Positions 63,415 to 64,000 of a stretch of DNA of 64,000 nt are shown here, piece after piece. A model generated the notes under the pieces. The model had not been told where the DNA came from and ran no database searches. It was given only the letters and a program-made list of their open reading frames with translations. Origin of the DNA: Rhizobium acidisoli (GTDB lineage Bacteria > Pseudomonadota > Alphaproteobacteria > Rhizobiales > Rhizobiaceae); NCBI RefSeq assembly GCF_002531755.2, contig NZ_CP035000.1, positions 186,001 through 250,000 on the forward strand, read 5' to 3'. Every line of letters begins with the position of its first letter. Positions within the stretch are counted from its first letter, which is position 1. Both the position numbers and the translations under genes were made by a program.

Positions 63415-64000
63415 TTACGTGTCCGTAGAAATATCGTCCCAGTCCTGATCCATGTAGCCGATCAGCCAGTTGAGGGCATAGTGCCATTCGTAAACCACGC
63501 CCTTGTCCAATCCGCCCGGCGGCTCTTCGCCCTTCAGCCTTGCGTTCACGGCCGCCCAATCATAACGGTAGATCAGGTCAGCGGCGTCGAGCAGCTCTTT
63601 CTGCGGGCGCAGTTTGGCACGGCGCATCAGCCCGTCCGTTCCCAATTCGCGAAGTGTTTTCGCGATGAAAGGGACATCGCAAATATGGTCGGGACGTTCG
63701 AGCTGCGGCGAAATCCCGATTGCCCACAACATCACGTGCACGCCTTCGTAACGCCAGGCGAAGTTTGCCCGATCCTGATCGGAGGGATTGGGATCGTCCA
63801 TGAAGGCCTGCTCTTTCGGGGTGAAAAAACTTGCTGCGTCGAACTGCCGGATGAGAGCCTGACCCATGGCATGGTCCCCAGTTTCGCCTTTCACCGCAAC
63901 GATCGCAAGCGCGATCGTGCGCTGCACGACCGCCTTGGTATTTCGGCGGGTGCTCTCGCTCTCGGGCTCGACGGTCGGCAGATGATCGATCGTCGGTACG
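63415..64000 (-). CDS. DUF4272 protein (5' end beyond window)
   Basis: The minus strand is open from the right edge to a stop at 63415, at least 194 codons, so the N-terminus is missing. Readable features are STRRNTKAVVQRTIALAIVA, VKGETGDHAM, FAWRYEGVHVMLWAIGIS, LRPQKELLDAADLIYRYDWA and VVYEWHYALNWLIGYMDQDW ending DDISTDT. These match the DUF4272 pattern (WRYE...LWALG, LR...E.LD..D..YR, ALNWL...WDD...DT). The function of the family is unknown to me. A GTG at 63927 is not the true start because the conserved pattern continues upstream. Confidence 0.8.
   Translation of the reverse strand, partial: VPTIDHLPTVEPESESTRRNTKAVVQRTIALAIVAVKGETGDHAMGQALIRQFDAASFFTPKEQAFMDDPNPSDQDRANFAWRYEGVHVMLWAIGISPQLERPDHICDVPFIAKTLRELGTDGLMRRAKLRPQKELLDAADLIYRYDWAAVNARLKGEEPPGGLDKGVVYEWHYALNWLIGYMDQDWDDISTDT

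Noticed and set aside
63296..63559. Upstream extension of the TacA-like fragment in the same frame
   Set aside because: The encoded residues do not resemble a ribbon-helix-helix and overlap the DUF4272 gene, so the frame is probably fortuitously open.

Overview
The window reads as a chromosomal or large-replicon segment of a fast-growing alphaproteobacterium, most likely Rhizobium (R. etli/R. leguminosarum type). The reasons are the high GC content, an intact copy and a fragment of a RIME-like rhizobial intergenic palindrome, promoters of the alphaproteobacterial general-stress type (GGAAC-N16/17-CGTT), and rhizobial gene families. This assignment is inferred from the sequence alone. No rRNA, tRNA, CRISPR array, insertion sequence or prophage was recognised.

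Layout. 1-5.2 kb: the end of a DUF763 gene, then a membrane-lipid/stress trio (phospholipase-D/cardiolipin-synthase-like, YbhN-like membrane protein, YbhP-like EEP phosphatase) with stress-type promoters. 5.3-10.2 kb: a polar amino-acid ABC uptake system with a fused permease-ATPase, a FAD amine oxidase and a divergent LacI regulator with ACCGGT operators. 10.2-12.3 kb: small stress-type proteins. 12.3-27.1 kb: a sugar-acid catabolic island with a galactarate/talarate-type dehydratase, an IlvD/Edd dehydratase, an RraA-like aldolase, a ketoglutarate semialdehyde dehydrogenase, two dehydrogenases, a peptide-type ABC importer, an EamA transporter and a GntR regulator. A 14-bp motif recurs before four of its transcription units. 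27.4-28.9 kb: a secreted protein and a small membrane protein.

28.9-32.7 kb: malQ and treZ, followed by a ParDE toxin-antitoxin pair. 33.4-41.4 kb: a REC-HK-REC protein next to a 2099-residue hybrid kinase carrying eleven near-identical 92-residue HAMP-type units. 41.5-43.2 kb: two small stress proteins and an alpha/beta hydrolase gene with an apparent frameshift. 43.3-46.2 kb: an iron-complex/haem/cobalamin-type ABC importer closed by the RIME. 46.3-49.7 kb: an Lrp regulator divergent from an aminotransferase and a ThDP enzyme. 49.7-58.4 kb: the GlgE operon (glgE, treS-maltokinase fusion, glgB), which turns trehalose into branched alpha-glucan. 58.7-64 kb: a second toxin-antitoxin pair, an MBL-fold protein, an APH-like kinase, a CorA transporter, a decayed TacA/TacT-like pair, and a DUF4272 gene running off the right edge.

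Two themes connect the window. The first is general stress: EcfG-type promoters precede the lipid trio, the small-protein cluster, the genes beside the giant kinase and glgE, alongside two trehalose/glucan gene groups. The second is scavenging of acidic sugars and amino acids through dedicated ABC importers, each with its own local regulator.
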